Below are positions 1 through 6,666 of a stretch of 11,997 nucleotides of DNA, one piece after another. The DNA comes from Candidatus Zipacnadia bacterium (GTDB lineage: Bacteria; Armatimonadota; Zipacnadia; Zipacnadales; UBA5352), in the NCBI GenBank assembly GCA_029820915.1, contig JALGUI010000043.1:1-11997 (forward strand), in the 5' to 3' direction. The notes beneath the pieces are model-generated. The model saw only the letters and a program-made list of their open reading frames with translations, did not search any database and was not told the origin of the DNA. Every line of letters begins with the position of its first letter. The first letter of the stretch is position 1. Position numbers and translations under genes: made by a program.

Positions 1-458
1 GATGTTCACGGTGCGCGGGTCGATGTCCGCAAAGACGCACTTGGCCCCGACCAGCGGGGGGTAGATGCCGGTGGAGATGAAGGTGATCCCCGGCAGGATG
101 ACCTCATCGCCGGGTCCCAGGTCGGCGAACTGGTGGCCGATCTGGAAGCCCGCGGTAGCGTTGGTGACGAAGCAGGCGTGCTTGCAGCCGAGGAACTGAG
201 CGACCTCTTCCTCGAGCTGTTTAACCGTGTCGCCGAGGCTGAGCTTGGCGGTGGGTTGGCCGTACGCGCACAGCTCCGACAGGGCCTCCTCGACGCCGGA
301 CAGCGCGCCGTCGAACGCCTGCTCATCCTCGCCGGGCTTGACCAGCAGCCGGACCAGGCCCATCAGGTCCTCCTGCCACACGTGCTCACCTATGGCGGCC
401 CAGGGGACCTGCGCGTCGCCGGGAAGTCGCTCTTCTTCTCCTGACCGTTGTCAGCCAC
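1..458 (-). CDS. DegT/DnrJ/EryC1/StrS-family PLP aminotransferase, N-terminal part, apparent frameshift
   Basis: The N-terminal part of a fold-type I PLP-dependent aminotransferase, the family that aminates nucleotide-linked or other ketosugars; its PLP lysine lies beyond the left edge. The body frame reads LGCKHACFVTNATAGFQIG, then LGPGDEVILPGITFIS and GAKCVFADIDPRTVNI, which is the characteristic cofactor-binding region. The frame that begins at the GTG at 458, which has an AGGAGG seven bases upstream, reads VADNGQEKKSDFPATRR and stops at about 392. The body frame runs open through the same stretch as LPGDAQVPWAAIGEHVWQED but has no start codon there. Adding one G in the GC run at 419-423 would join them as KKSDFPGDAQVPW. 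I infer a one-base deletion or a sequencing error. The alternative is a later start at the in-frame GTG at 381. It is the last gene seen in the leftward operon, 57 bp after the DUF4838 gene. The substrate cannot be told. Confidence 0.85.
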
Positions 459-465
459 TTGGATC

Positions 466-471
466 CCTCCT
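466..471 (-). promoter_or_regulatory. Shine-Dalgarno AGGAGG of the aminotransferase gene
   Basis: A full-consensus AGGAGG on the minus strand lies seven bases before the GTG at 458. It is the main reason to place the true start there rather than at an internal codon, and therefore to suspect a frameshift a little downstream. Confidence 0.7.
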
Positions 472-515
472 GCCAATCGGCATGAGACTTGGTCGTTCGT
501 TGGTGCGGCCCCGCG

Positions 516-2969
516 TCATTCCGCCGGCACCAGCAGCCCCTCCGGCGAGGTCGCCAGGTACGGCGGCAGGGAGCTGTCCAGCAGAATCTGGTAGTCCTCC
601 AGAATGCCCTCGGGCGCCTCAGCAATCTCCAGGCACCACGCGGCGCCGCGCTGTCCCTCGCCCGGGAAGAGTTGGGCCGGCACGGCGTCGCGCCCGAGGC
701 TGTCGCCTTCGAAGAGCCTCTCGCCGTCAGGCGCGTAGATGCGCATCAGGGCGCTCTCGCCCTTGCCGGCGAACAGCGTGATGGTGAACTCGCCGGCGTC
801 CTCGGGCACCCAGAAGTACATGCGCCCTGGATGCTCACACAGTTGGAGGCCGGGGCCCACCATCACCGCCGGGCAGTTGTGGACGACGAGTCCGCAGCCG
901 TTGGCACCCGCGTTCATGTCGATCTGGTACAGGCCGGGCTCGGGGACCTCGACGCTGAGTTCGTCGCTGCCGGCAAGCGGCATGTGCCCCGAGGCAATTG
1001 GCTCGCCCGCGGCGGAGACGACCTGCCACGAGGGCCGGTGTGCGTACTGGGGGCCCACGCGGACTCCCGTGACCTCGGCCTCGATGCGCCGGTCCTCGCC
1101 AACCAGCACCAGCCAGCTTCCGGCGCGGCGCGCAATGAGAGGTCGGGCGTTGGCCTCGTCGAGTGGGGCGTCGGGCAGCGCCCGGACCAGCTCGGGCCCG
1201 TCGTAGGCCTCGGGCTCCGGCACCGGCGCCATGAAGGCGCCCCTCCAGCCGGCCACGACAATGGCATCGGTGCCCTCGGCCGCGAGTTCGTCGAGCCTGG
1301 CCAGGTAGGCGTCGATCGCCTCGGGGCCGGGCTCGGCGGCGAGCAGTTCGTGGCGCATGCGCCAGACGCCGAAGAAGTCGCGCGCCATGCCGACGCGGGC
1401 GGCGCGCAGGTCGTCACCCGCAGCCGCCTGCTCGGCCTCCGCCAGGCGCTCCGCCAAGACGGCGATGTCGTCCCCGGTGATGTCCATCGCCCGATCCTCG
1501 GGCAGATAGTGTTTGTAGGCCATCTCCCAAACGCGCGTGAAGTACGCGCGCATCGGCTCGGCGGCCGCCCCATAGTACTTGGCGAAGAAGTCGTCGAGCA
1601 GCTCCTCCGGGTCGCGGCTCACGTCCCACATGAGGCGGGTGGCAACGTAGTGGTTAAGGGCAAGGTTGCCCCAGTCAATGTTGGCCTCGGAGCTGCAGGC
1701 GATGAAGCCGCGCTGGTGGTAAAACGGGATGTCCTCGAACAGAATCGGCGTAATGCCGGCCTTCAGCAGCGGGTCGGCGCGCGGCGCGGTCCAGTACTCG
1801 CGGGCGATGAGCCTGTCGGCCAGTCGGTCCCAGCCGTCGATGGCCCGCCGGTAGAGCACGTTGTTGGGGCTGACCTCGGCCGGTGCGGTGATGGGGTGGA
1901 ACGGGTCGGCGCCGATGCCCCAGTGGCAGAGCGAGGGGATCACGTTGGGATGGGCAGGCGGCTCGGAGGGAGGCTCGAGGGTGCTCTTGTAGGCGTAGAA
2001 AACGAGATAGCGGTCGGGATGCGTCTGTGAGGTCTCCTCCGCGACCTGGTTGGCGAAGACGATCATGCGCCGGGCCTTGCCCCGATCCTGGCTGTCGCGG
2101 AACGCCGGTGGGTCCTGGGCCAGGGCCTCGTCGGACTCGCTCCAGCCCGTCGAGTCGTTCATGCTCAGCGAGAACGAGAACATGTCCGGGTTGGCGTCGA
2201 AGGCGGCGCGCGCGGCCTCGACGGCGAGTTGCACGACGCCCGGATTGGCCAGCTCGGGCTGCCAGCCGGTGCCGCTGCGCGGATCGATGCGCACGCCGCC
2301 GATCAGCGGGAAGTAGTCGGGGTGGTCGTCATACAGCTCGGGAGGCACGATCCGGAAGAGGTTGTGTCCCATCGCGACCGCAGGCCCGCCCTGCCGGCTG
2401 CGCCGGTACCAGGTCCGCCACTCGTTGTACATGCGGCGGTCGGGGGTCTGTGAGCTGGGCCACATGCGGCGATAGAGGAAGCTCGGCGCCTGCCGCACCT
2501 TGACCTCGTCGAAGGCGAGGTCAGGGCTATCGGGAACGTGCGTTCCGAGCTCGCCGGGGTGGAAGAAGCGAACCCCGCAGACGTCCTCGAGGAAGGCGTA
2601 GACGGCGAAGCTGCAGCCCGCTACGCCGCCGCCGGTGATGTAGAGGCTGTCATTGCGCGTCTCGATCTGGACGACCTGGTCGGCGCGCCACCGGTCACGC
2701 GCCGCGTGGGCCTCCGTAGGCACGAAGTAGCTGGGGCCCACGTGGATGGCCGGTCCGCCCGCGTGCTCTGCCGTCGCGACCACCGCGAACTCGCCGCCGG
2801 TGATGGCCCCGAGGTAGCCCTGCAGGTCCGCCACGGCCGCGTCGATGCCTTCGGTCCCATCGGTGACGATGGGCACCAGCGCCTCGCCGCCGCGCGCCAG
2901 CTCGACAGCGTGCGCGGGCCGAAGGGCCATCAGCGCCAGCAATGCCACCTGCCACGGGTGTCGCCCCAT
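516..2969 (-). CDS. secreted DUF4838 domain protein (putative glycoside hydrolase-like)
   Basis: An 817-residue exported protein. Residues 1-21 form a signal peptide with a hydrophobic core and an AHA cleavage site. Residues of about 25-140 resemble the accessory N-terminal domain found before alpha-glucuronidase and hexosaminidase-type barrels (VADLQGYLGAITGGEFAVVA, then GPAIHVGPSYF). The DUF4838 core spans about residues 150-480; its typical stretches are PPELYDDHPDYFPLIGG, WQPELANPGVVQLAV, FSLSMNDSTGW (near residue 270) and GFIACSSEANIDWGNLALN. About 250 C-terminal residues look like a beta-sandwich extension. DUF4838 is regarded as carbohydrate-active and barrel-like, but its substrate is not established and I name none. 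The ATG is the only possible start, since an in-frame TGA lies two codons upstream. It sits 38 bp after the response regulator in the same operon. Confidence 0.88.
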   Translation of the reverse strand: MGRHPWQVALLALMALRPAHAVELARGGEALVPIVTDGTEGIDAAVADLQGYLGAITGGEFAVVATAEHAGGPAIHVGPSYFVPTEAHAARDRWRADQVVQIETRNDSLYITGGGVAGCSFAVYAFLEDVCGVRFFHPGELGTHVPDSPDLAFDEVKVRQAPSFLYRRMWPSSQTPDRRMYNEWRTWYRRSRQGGPAVAMGHNLFRIVPPELYDDHPDYFPLIGGVRIDPRSGTGWQPELANPGVVQLAVEAARAAFDANPDMFSFSLSMNDSTGWSESDEALAQDPPAFRDSQDRGKARRMIVFANQVAEETSQTHPDRYLVFYAYKSTLEPPSEPPAHPNVIPSLCHWGIGADPFHPITAPAEVSPNNVLYRRAIDGWDRLADRLIAREYWTAPRADPLLKAGITPILFEDIPFYHQRGFIACSSEANIDWGNLALNHYVATRLMWDVSRDPEELLDDFFAKYYGAAAEPMRAYFTRVWEMAYKHYLPEDRAMDITGDDIAVLAERLAEAEQAAAGDDLRAARVGMARDFFGVWRMRHELLAAEPGPEAIDAYLARLDELAAEGTDAIVVAGWRGAFMAPVPEPEAYDGPELVRALPDAPLDEANARPLIARRAGSWLVLVGEDRRIEAEVTGVRVGPQYAHRPSWQVVSAAGEPIASGHMPLAGSDELSVEVPEPGLYQIDMNAGANGCGLVVHNCPAVMVGPGLQLCEHPGRMYFWVPEDAGEFTITLFAGKGESALMRIYAPDGERLFEGDSLGRDAVPAQLFPGEGQRGAAWCLEIAEAPEGILEDYQILLDSSLPPYLATSPEGLLVPAE

Positions 2970-3007
2970 CGCTCACCACCACGGGCGCTCCTGCACGCTC
3001 GCGATGC

Positions 3008-3406
3008 CTACGCCTCCTCCGTGCCCCAGTCGTCATCCACCGTCGCGAGGACACGCTCGATGATCATGGCGAGCTCGTCGAGCTCGAATGGCTTCGTCTG
3101 ATACCAGGTCACGCCCAGCTCCCAGCCGCGCGCCTTGTCGGCGTCCTCGGCGCGGGCCGTAAGCATCAACACCGGGATATCGGCCTTCTCGGGGTCGTCC
3201 TGGATCTCCCGGAGCACGTCCCAGCCGGTCATGCGTGGCATGGCGACATCGAGAATCATCAGGTCCGGGCGGTGGTCCTCCAGGACCTCGAGGGCCTGCT
3301 TGCCGTCGTAGGCCTCCAGCACCTCGTAGCCCTGCTCCTCGAGGAAGAGCTTGGTGTAGAACACCAGGTCGCGCTCATCATCGACCAGGAGGATCTGTTT
3401 TGCCAT
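3008..3406 (-). CDS. single-domain response regulator (CheY-like)
   Basis: A 132-residue protein made only of a receiver domain, a cytoplasmic phospho-acceptor of two-component signalling. It shows the acidic pair D9/D10, the phospho-acceptor D53 in LMILDVAMPRMTGW, the switch residue T83 (VLMLTAR) and the invariant lysine K105 (TKPF). The usual GADDY before TKPF is replaced by GVTWY, a moderate variation at the output face. There is no output domain, so it must act through a partner protein. The start MAKQILLVDDE is preceded by GAGGGGAG at good spacing; the frame stays open further upstream, but that stretch lies inside the YgiT-type gene and is not protein-like. No histidine kinase is in the window. 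The gene sits in the GGDEF-to-aminotransferase operon. Confidence 0.93.
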   Translation of the reverse strand: MAKQILLVDDERDLVFYTKLFLEEQGYEVLEAYDGKQALEVLEDHRPDLMILDVAMPRMTGWDVLREIQDDPEKADIPVLMLTARAEDADKARGWELGVTWYQTKPFELDELAMIIERVLATVDDDWGTEEA

Positions 3407-3449
3407 CGGTTCTCCCCTCGCATCTGCCACGGCAGGTTCGGAAGGCCGG

Positions 3450-3695
3450 TCACGGCGTCTGCATGGCGATGATGGAAACCTGCTCGCGCTTCTCGCGGGC
3501 GTCTTGGACATACCGCTCCAACCGGGCGGCCACGGCATCATCAAGCCATGCCTCGCCGCACTGCTCGCAGACATGGGCGGGCACGCTCCGCACGACAACC
3601 ACCCCGAAGCCGAGTTCGGCGGTGAATGTGGTGGTTCCTTTGATCCTGCGAGCGCCGCAGATGGGGCAGGGGCCGTCACGCGCAGTGCGCTCCAC
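3450..3695 (-). CDS. YgiT-type zinc-finger protein (MqsA N-terminal domain-like)
   Basis: An 81-residue protein with two CXXC pairs, C10-PI-C13 and C43-EQ-C46, around a short beta-rich stretch (TTTFTAELGFGVVVVRSVPA). This is the layout of YgiT/MqsA N-terminal zinc-finger domains, which bind the partner toxin in toxin-antitoxin pairs. The C-terminal helix-turn-helix of full MqsA is absent, so it is unlikely to repress its own operon in the MqsA manner. The start is a GTG whose first base is the last base of the upstream TAG (TAGTG), with purine-rich GAGAGAGGG just before it, which implies coupled translation with the DUF4258 gene. By context it is the antitoxin-like half of the pair, but activity is inferred only. 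Confidence 0.85.
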   Translation of the reverse strand: MERTARDGPCPICGARRIKGTTTFTAELGFGVVVVRSVPAHVCEQCGEAWLDDAVAARLERYVQDAREKREQVSIIAMQTP

Positions 3696-4021
3696 TAGCC
3701 CTCTCTCCTCGTACGATGGTCAGGCTCGAAACGCTCGGGGCCCGGCTCATACGCCGTGACGATGAATACGACCTGCTCCTCAGCGTCGAGAGCCGCCACT
3801 ACGTGCAGGGGGCGCCCGTCCTCGATTCCCATGAAGAGGCCACTTGGGAACGGTCTGTCATCGGGATAGCCCTCTATCAGAGTGCCGTGAATGAGAACGT
3901 TCTTCACCGCGCTTCGAGCGATGCCTCGAGCTGCCATCCGCTCCAGCGCGTGCTGACGCCACAGGATGTCGCCTCGAGAGGCGGCGGCCCTGAATCCGCT
4001 GAAGTCAAGTCCCAGCGCCAT
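3695..4021 (-). CDS. DUF4258 domain protein, putative toxin of a toxin-antitoxin-like pair
   Basis: A 108-residue protein with the DUF4258 pattern: an N-terminal helix with HALERMAARGI (residues 24-34), a central EGYPDDRPFPSG loop (50-61), then two strands, LHVVAALD and VVFIVTAYEPG. DUF4258 proteins are predicted to share the small fold of RelE/MqsR-type toxins and are often encoded directly before a YgiT-type zinc-finger gene, as here. I chose the ATG at 4021 because homologous sequence begins about there and the longer open frame upstream is GGDEF-gene antisense noise. That start overlaps the end of the GGDEF gene by 17 bp and has only a weak GGGGG upstream. The mode of action, for example RNA cleavage, is not shown by the sequence. 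Confidence 0.82.
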   Translation of the reverse strand: MALGLDFSGFRAAASRGDILWRQHALERMAARGIARSAVKNVLIHGTLIEGYPDDRPFPSGLFMGIEDGRPLHVVAALDAEEQVVFIVTAYEPGPERFEPDHRTRREG

Positions 4022-4955
4022 CGCCCCCGCATTCGTCTCTCCGCACGTAGTTGCTCCCCGGGCGCAGCTTTCCCTGCGTCTCCAGGTGGGCGAGGCGCTC
4101 GAAGACCTGCTCGAGCCCACCCGCGTGGGCGGGCGAGACGACCGTGCCGGCGAGCGTGATGGTCAGCTCCCGGTCGGCAAGGGCGCAGGTCTGGATCTCG
4201 AAGGTACTCAGGCAGGCCCCGGCGACGTCGTCCAGCACCTCAGGCGTGCAGACGACACAGAAGTCGTCGCCGCCCACGTGCGCCGCGAACGAGCCGTGCA
4301 GGGCCGCCGCCTGACTTGCCGCCAGCGCCAAGGCCAGGATCGCCGCGTCGCCGCGCAGGTGCCCGCACCGGTCGTTATACCGCTTGAAGTCGTCTATGTC
4401 CAGAAGCAGGACACCGATCTCGCGGTCGTCGCGCAGCATCTCCTCGACGTAGCGGACCAGCCAGCGGTTGCCGGGCAGGCCGGTGAGAGGGCTGCGATCG
4501 CGCTCCAGCCGTACTCTGCGCAGCAGCGCCCAGATGCGGGCTTCCAGCTCGAACCAGTCGATCTCGGGCTCGGCCGCCAGATCCACGCTGTCGCCGACCT
4601 GAAGCGCAACGCGGGACCCGTAGGGCGCGTCGATGACGACGCGGATCGGGTCGAGCCGCTCACGCCATTGCCGCAGAACGGCACTGCGACGCTCCGCGGA
4701 GACCTCCGCCAGGAACTGGTGGCCTACCACGATCAGGTCCGCGTCGGCCGCGAGCAACTCGGCCAGGTCGGCAACGAACCTGATGTCCGCGGCGTGGCGC
4801 AGGACTTGGCGGATCAGTTCGTGGCGCTCGGGCGGAACCAGCACGGCCGCCCGCCCGCCCTCGAAATCCCCGGGGCTTGCGCGCCACTCGGGCGGCAGCT
4901 CCAGGTCGAGTTCCTCAGCGCCGGTCTCCCGGTCAGATTCGTCGCTCGTTGACAT
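4005..4955 (-). CDS. GGDEF-domain protein (putative diguanylate cyclase)
   Basis: A 316-residue protein whose C-terminal half (about 150-300) is a GGDEF domain, the module that makes the second messenger cyclic di-GMP from GTP. It has the entry motif SPLTGLPGNRW (155-165), the metal/GTP-binding block LLLDIDDFKRYND (183-195) with GH..GD following, and the signature as GGDDF (228-232). The signature's fourth residue is D instead of E, and there is no RXXD inhibitory site just upstream, so activity is plausible but unproven and product inhibition at that site is unlikely. Residues of about 35-130 look like a degenerate receiver-like or small alpha/beta sensor domain without a clear phospho-aspartate. 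No membrane segments are seen. It is the first gene of the leftward operon; the start has GGCGGGG just upstream. Confidence 0.9.
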   Translation of the reverse strand: MSTSDESDRETGAEELDLELPPEWRASPGDFEGGRAAVLVPPERHELIRQVLRHAADIRFVADLAELLAADADLIVVGHQFLAEVSAERRSAVLRQWRERLDPIRVVIDAPYGSRVALQVGDSVDLAAEPEIDWFELEARIWALLRRVRLERDRSPLTGLPGNRWLVRYVEEMLRDDREIGVLLLDIDDFKRYNDRCGHLRGDAAILALALAASQAAALHGSFAAHVGGDDFCVVCTPEVLDDVAGACLSTFEIQTCALADRELTITLAGTVVSPAHAGGLEQVFERLAHLETQGKLRPGSNYVRRDECGGDGAGT

Positions 4956-4977
4956 CTGCCCCGCCGTCGGCTACGAT
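4949..4977 (+). promoter_or_regulatory. sigma70-type promoter for the FUN14 gene
   Basis: A perfect -35 TTGACA (4949-4954) is separated by 17 bp from TACGAT (4972-4977), which matches 4 of 6 bases of the -10 consensus. Initiation would fall at about 4984, giving a leader of about 30 nt before the ATG at 5014. The -35 box covers the start codon of the divergent GGDEF gene (4953-4955). Confidence 0.6.
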
Positions 4978-5013
4978 TCATGCCATCTTCGGGTGGGAAG
5001 GTCGATCACAGCC

Positions 5014-5322
5014 ATGCTCTCATTGACCGCGATCCTCAGCACGCTCGGCGTCGGCGGCCTGCTCGGCTACGGCGCGGGCGTCGCCGTCCGTTCGGTCACC
5101 CGCATGGTCGGGTGCCTGATCGGCGTCATCTTCATCCTGATGCAGGTGCTGGCCTACTACGGCCTGGCCGAGTGGCACTGGGACCGGATCGCCGAGATCG
5201 TCACCGGCCCGGCCGCCACGGCCGCCCAGGGCGCGAGTTCGACGCTCTGGAAGATCCTGACCTACAACCTGCCCTTCACGGGCGGCTTCGCGGCCGGCTT
5301 CTACCTGGCCGTGAAGCGCTGA
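5014..5322 (+). CDS. FUN14-family small membrane protein
   Basis: A 102-residue integral membrane protein. Its features are a glycine-rich first hydrophobic segment (LTAILSTLGVGGLLGYGAGV), the R-SVTR junction, a strongly hydrophobic second segment (VGCLIGVIFILMQVLAYYGL), an amphipathic middle with WHWDRI, and a final segment LPFTGGFAAGFYLAVKR ending in a basic tail. This matches the bacterial/archaeal FUN14 family, related to eukaryotic FUNDC1, whose role in prokaryotes is not known. I prefer the ATG at 5014, since GGGAAGG lies about 12 bases before it; an in-frame GTG at 4993 would add seven residues. It is transcribed alone, divergent from the GGDEF operon and convergent with the oxidoreductase. 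Confidence 0.85.
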   Translation: MLSLTAILSTLGVGGLLGYGAGVAVRSVTRMVGCLIGVIFILMQVLAYYGLAEWHWDRIAEIVTGPAATAAQGASSTLWKILTYNLPFTGGFAAGFYLAVKR

Positions 5323-5340
5323 CCACAACGCGCTACCGAC

Positions 5341-5376
5341 GCGCGGGGTGGCCCGGCGAGACAGGGCCGCCCGCGC
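5341..5376. terminator. strong hairpin between convergent genes, terminator-like
   Basis: Arms 5341-5354 and 5364-5376 pair as 7 bp (GCGCGGG/CCCGCGC), a one-base bulge, a T-G wobble and GGCCC/GGGCC, around a 9-nt loop. It lies between the stop of the FUN14 gene (5322) and the stop of the oxidoreductase gene (5394), where a shared bidirectional terminator is expected. Neither side has a T-run, so the intrinsic-terminator call is only moderate. Confidence 0.45.
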
Positions 5377-5393
5377 TTCGCGTCAGGCGTCCC

Positions 5394-6437
5394 TCACACC
5401 TCGACCTCCGCGCCGGCCTCGGCCGATCGGTAGATGCCGTCGAGGATGCGCTGGGTGATCAAGGCCTGCTCCGGCGCAACCGGCGCCGGGCCTCCCGTCG
5501 TGATGGCGCGCACGAACTGCGCGATCTCCTCCACGTGGCTGCCCGCCCCTCCACCGCCGATGACCTCCGGGGTGCAGTTGAGGAGCATCCCATACTCCTC
5601 GCGCACGAGCGTGAAGGGCCACATCTGGACGCCGCCCTCGGTGCCATACACCGACACGTTGCTCTGGTTCCCCGGCGCGTTGAGCGCCCAGCTCGCGCCA
5701 ATGGACACGCAGGCGCCGCCCTCGAAGCGCGCGAAGCCGGCGGCGAGCTCCTCGGGCACCGTGTACTTCTTCGGGTCGTGGCCCATGACCGAGGGCTTGT
5801 CGGCGATCTCGAGCCAGGTGTTGGCGCTGACCGAGATCGGCTCCGGGAAGCCCATCAGGTGCAAAGCAAGGTCGAGCACGTGCACGCCGATATCATAGCA
5901 CGGGCCACCGGCCGACAGCTCGGCGGAGATGAAGGCGCCCCAGGCGGGGACGCCGCGCGCGCGCAGGTACTCGGCCTTCGCCCAGTAGGCGTCGCCGATG
6001 CCGCCCTGCTCCACGAAGCGCTTGGCGGCGATGGCCTCATTGCTGTAGCGCATGTTCTGGACGACGCACAGCAGCTTCTGCGCCTTGTCGCGAGCGGCGA
6101 TCATCGAGCGCACCTGATCGGCGGACGTCGCCACCGGCTTCTCGACGATGACGTGGCAGCCGGCCTCGAGGGCTGCGATCGTGGGCGCAGCGTGGTAGCA
6201 GTTTGGGGTGCAGACGTCCACGATGTCGAGGTCCTCGGCGTCCAGCATCTCCTCGTAGTCGGCGTGGATGCGGCTCTTGGCGACTCCGGCGACCTTCGCG
6301 GAGGCGGCGCTCGCCTGCTCGCTGATGTCACACAGCGCCACGATCTCGCAGTTGTCCAGCGCCAGCCATCCGGGCATGTGCGAACCGCGGGCGATGGCGC
6401 CCGAGCCGATGAATCCGACGCGCAGCTTGTCGCGCAT
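5394..6437 (-). CDS. Gfo/Idh/MocA-family NAD(P)-dependent oxidoreductase
   Basis: A 347-residue dehydrogenase of the family that oxidises or reduces sugars, inositols and related polyols with NAD(P). The N-terminal Rossmann fold has VGFIGSGAIARGSH (7-20), DIVDVCTPN at about 71-79 and the catalytic-region EKP with K100. The C-terminal alpha/beta domain carries GGPCYDIGVHVLDLAL (177-192), where D182, H186 and D189 fit the conserved D...H substrate-site pattern. The length is normal for the family. The ATG has AGGAGG six bases upstream (6444-6449), which settles the start; the open frame upstream of it is not homologous. It is divergent from a URO-D-like gene, and the two may share the spacer as a regulatory region. 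The substrate cannot be assigned. Confidence 0.93.
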   Translation of the reverse strand: MRDKLRVGFIGSGAIARGSHMPGWLALDNCEIVALCDISEQASAASAKVAGVAKSRIHADYEEMLDAEDLDIVDVCTPNCYHAAPTIAALEAGCHVIVEKPVATSADQVRSMIAARDKAQKLLCVVQNMRYSNEAIAAKRFVEQGGIGDAYWAKAEYLRARGVPAWGAFISAELSAGGPCYDIGVHVLDLALHLMGFPEPISVSANTWLEIADKPSVMGHDPKKYTVPEELAAGFARFEGGACVSIGASWALNAPGNQSNVSVYGTEGGVQMWPFTLVREEYGMLLNCTPEVIGGGGAGSHVEEIAQFVRAITTGGPAPVAPEQALITQRILDGIYRSAEAGAEVEV

Positions 6438-6666
6438 TGTGGGCCTCCTCGCGTCTCCCAGCGCCCTGACCGGGCGCGCTCTCGGGTCTTCTCGATCGCG
6501 GGGGATGTGCCCCCGACCGCTCGCCCCATTCCCCACAGCTTCGCCGCGCACCTGCACGCCGCGGATTTCGCCGCCCCCGGATGCGGCCGGGGGCTGCAGG
6601 TCTCCGCGCGGCGAGCGGGAACCTCGCCGGACACGCCCAGGCCACTGCACCGCAGCGGAGGATCCG
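6438..6666. promoter_or_regulatory. divergent spacer with three GC-rich hairpins
   Basis: This spacer separates the divergent oxidoreductase and URO-D-like genes. It holds three perfect inverted repeats with short loops: GCGCCC/GGGCGC (6461-6477), CGGGGG/CCCCCG (6499-6515) and GCCCCCGG/CCGGGGGC (6573-6594). An 8-bp palindrome, CCGCGCGG, lies at 6604-6611. Shine-Dalgarno sites flank it: AGGAGG at 6444-6449 on minus and GGAGG at 6657-6661 on plus. I see no convincing -10/-35 pair; at this GC content promoters may be weakly conserved. Operator or leader-RNA roles are inference. Confidence 0.45.

Noticed and set aside
489..2030. A 513-codon open frame on the plus strand opposite the DUF4838 gene
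   Set aside because: Its translation is low-complexity (V, G, A, R, H rich) and matches no family, while the minus strand encodes a recognisable protein with a signal peptide. It is a high-GC antisense shadow.
3424..3435. Short inverted repeat CTGCC/GGCAG between the zinc-finger and response-regulator genes
   Set aside because: The stem is only 4-5 bp with a tiny loop, and the genes look co-transcribed; it is too weak to call a terminator.
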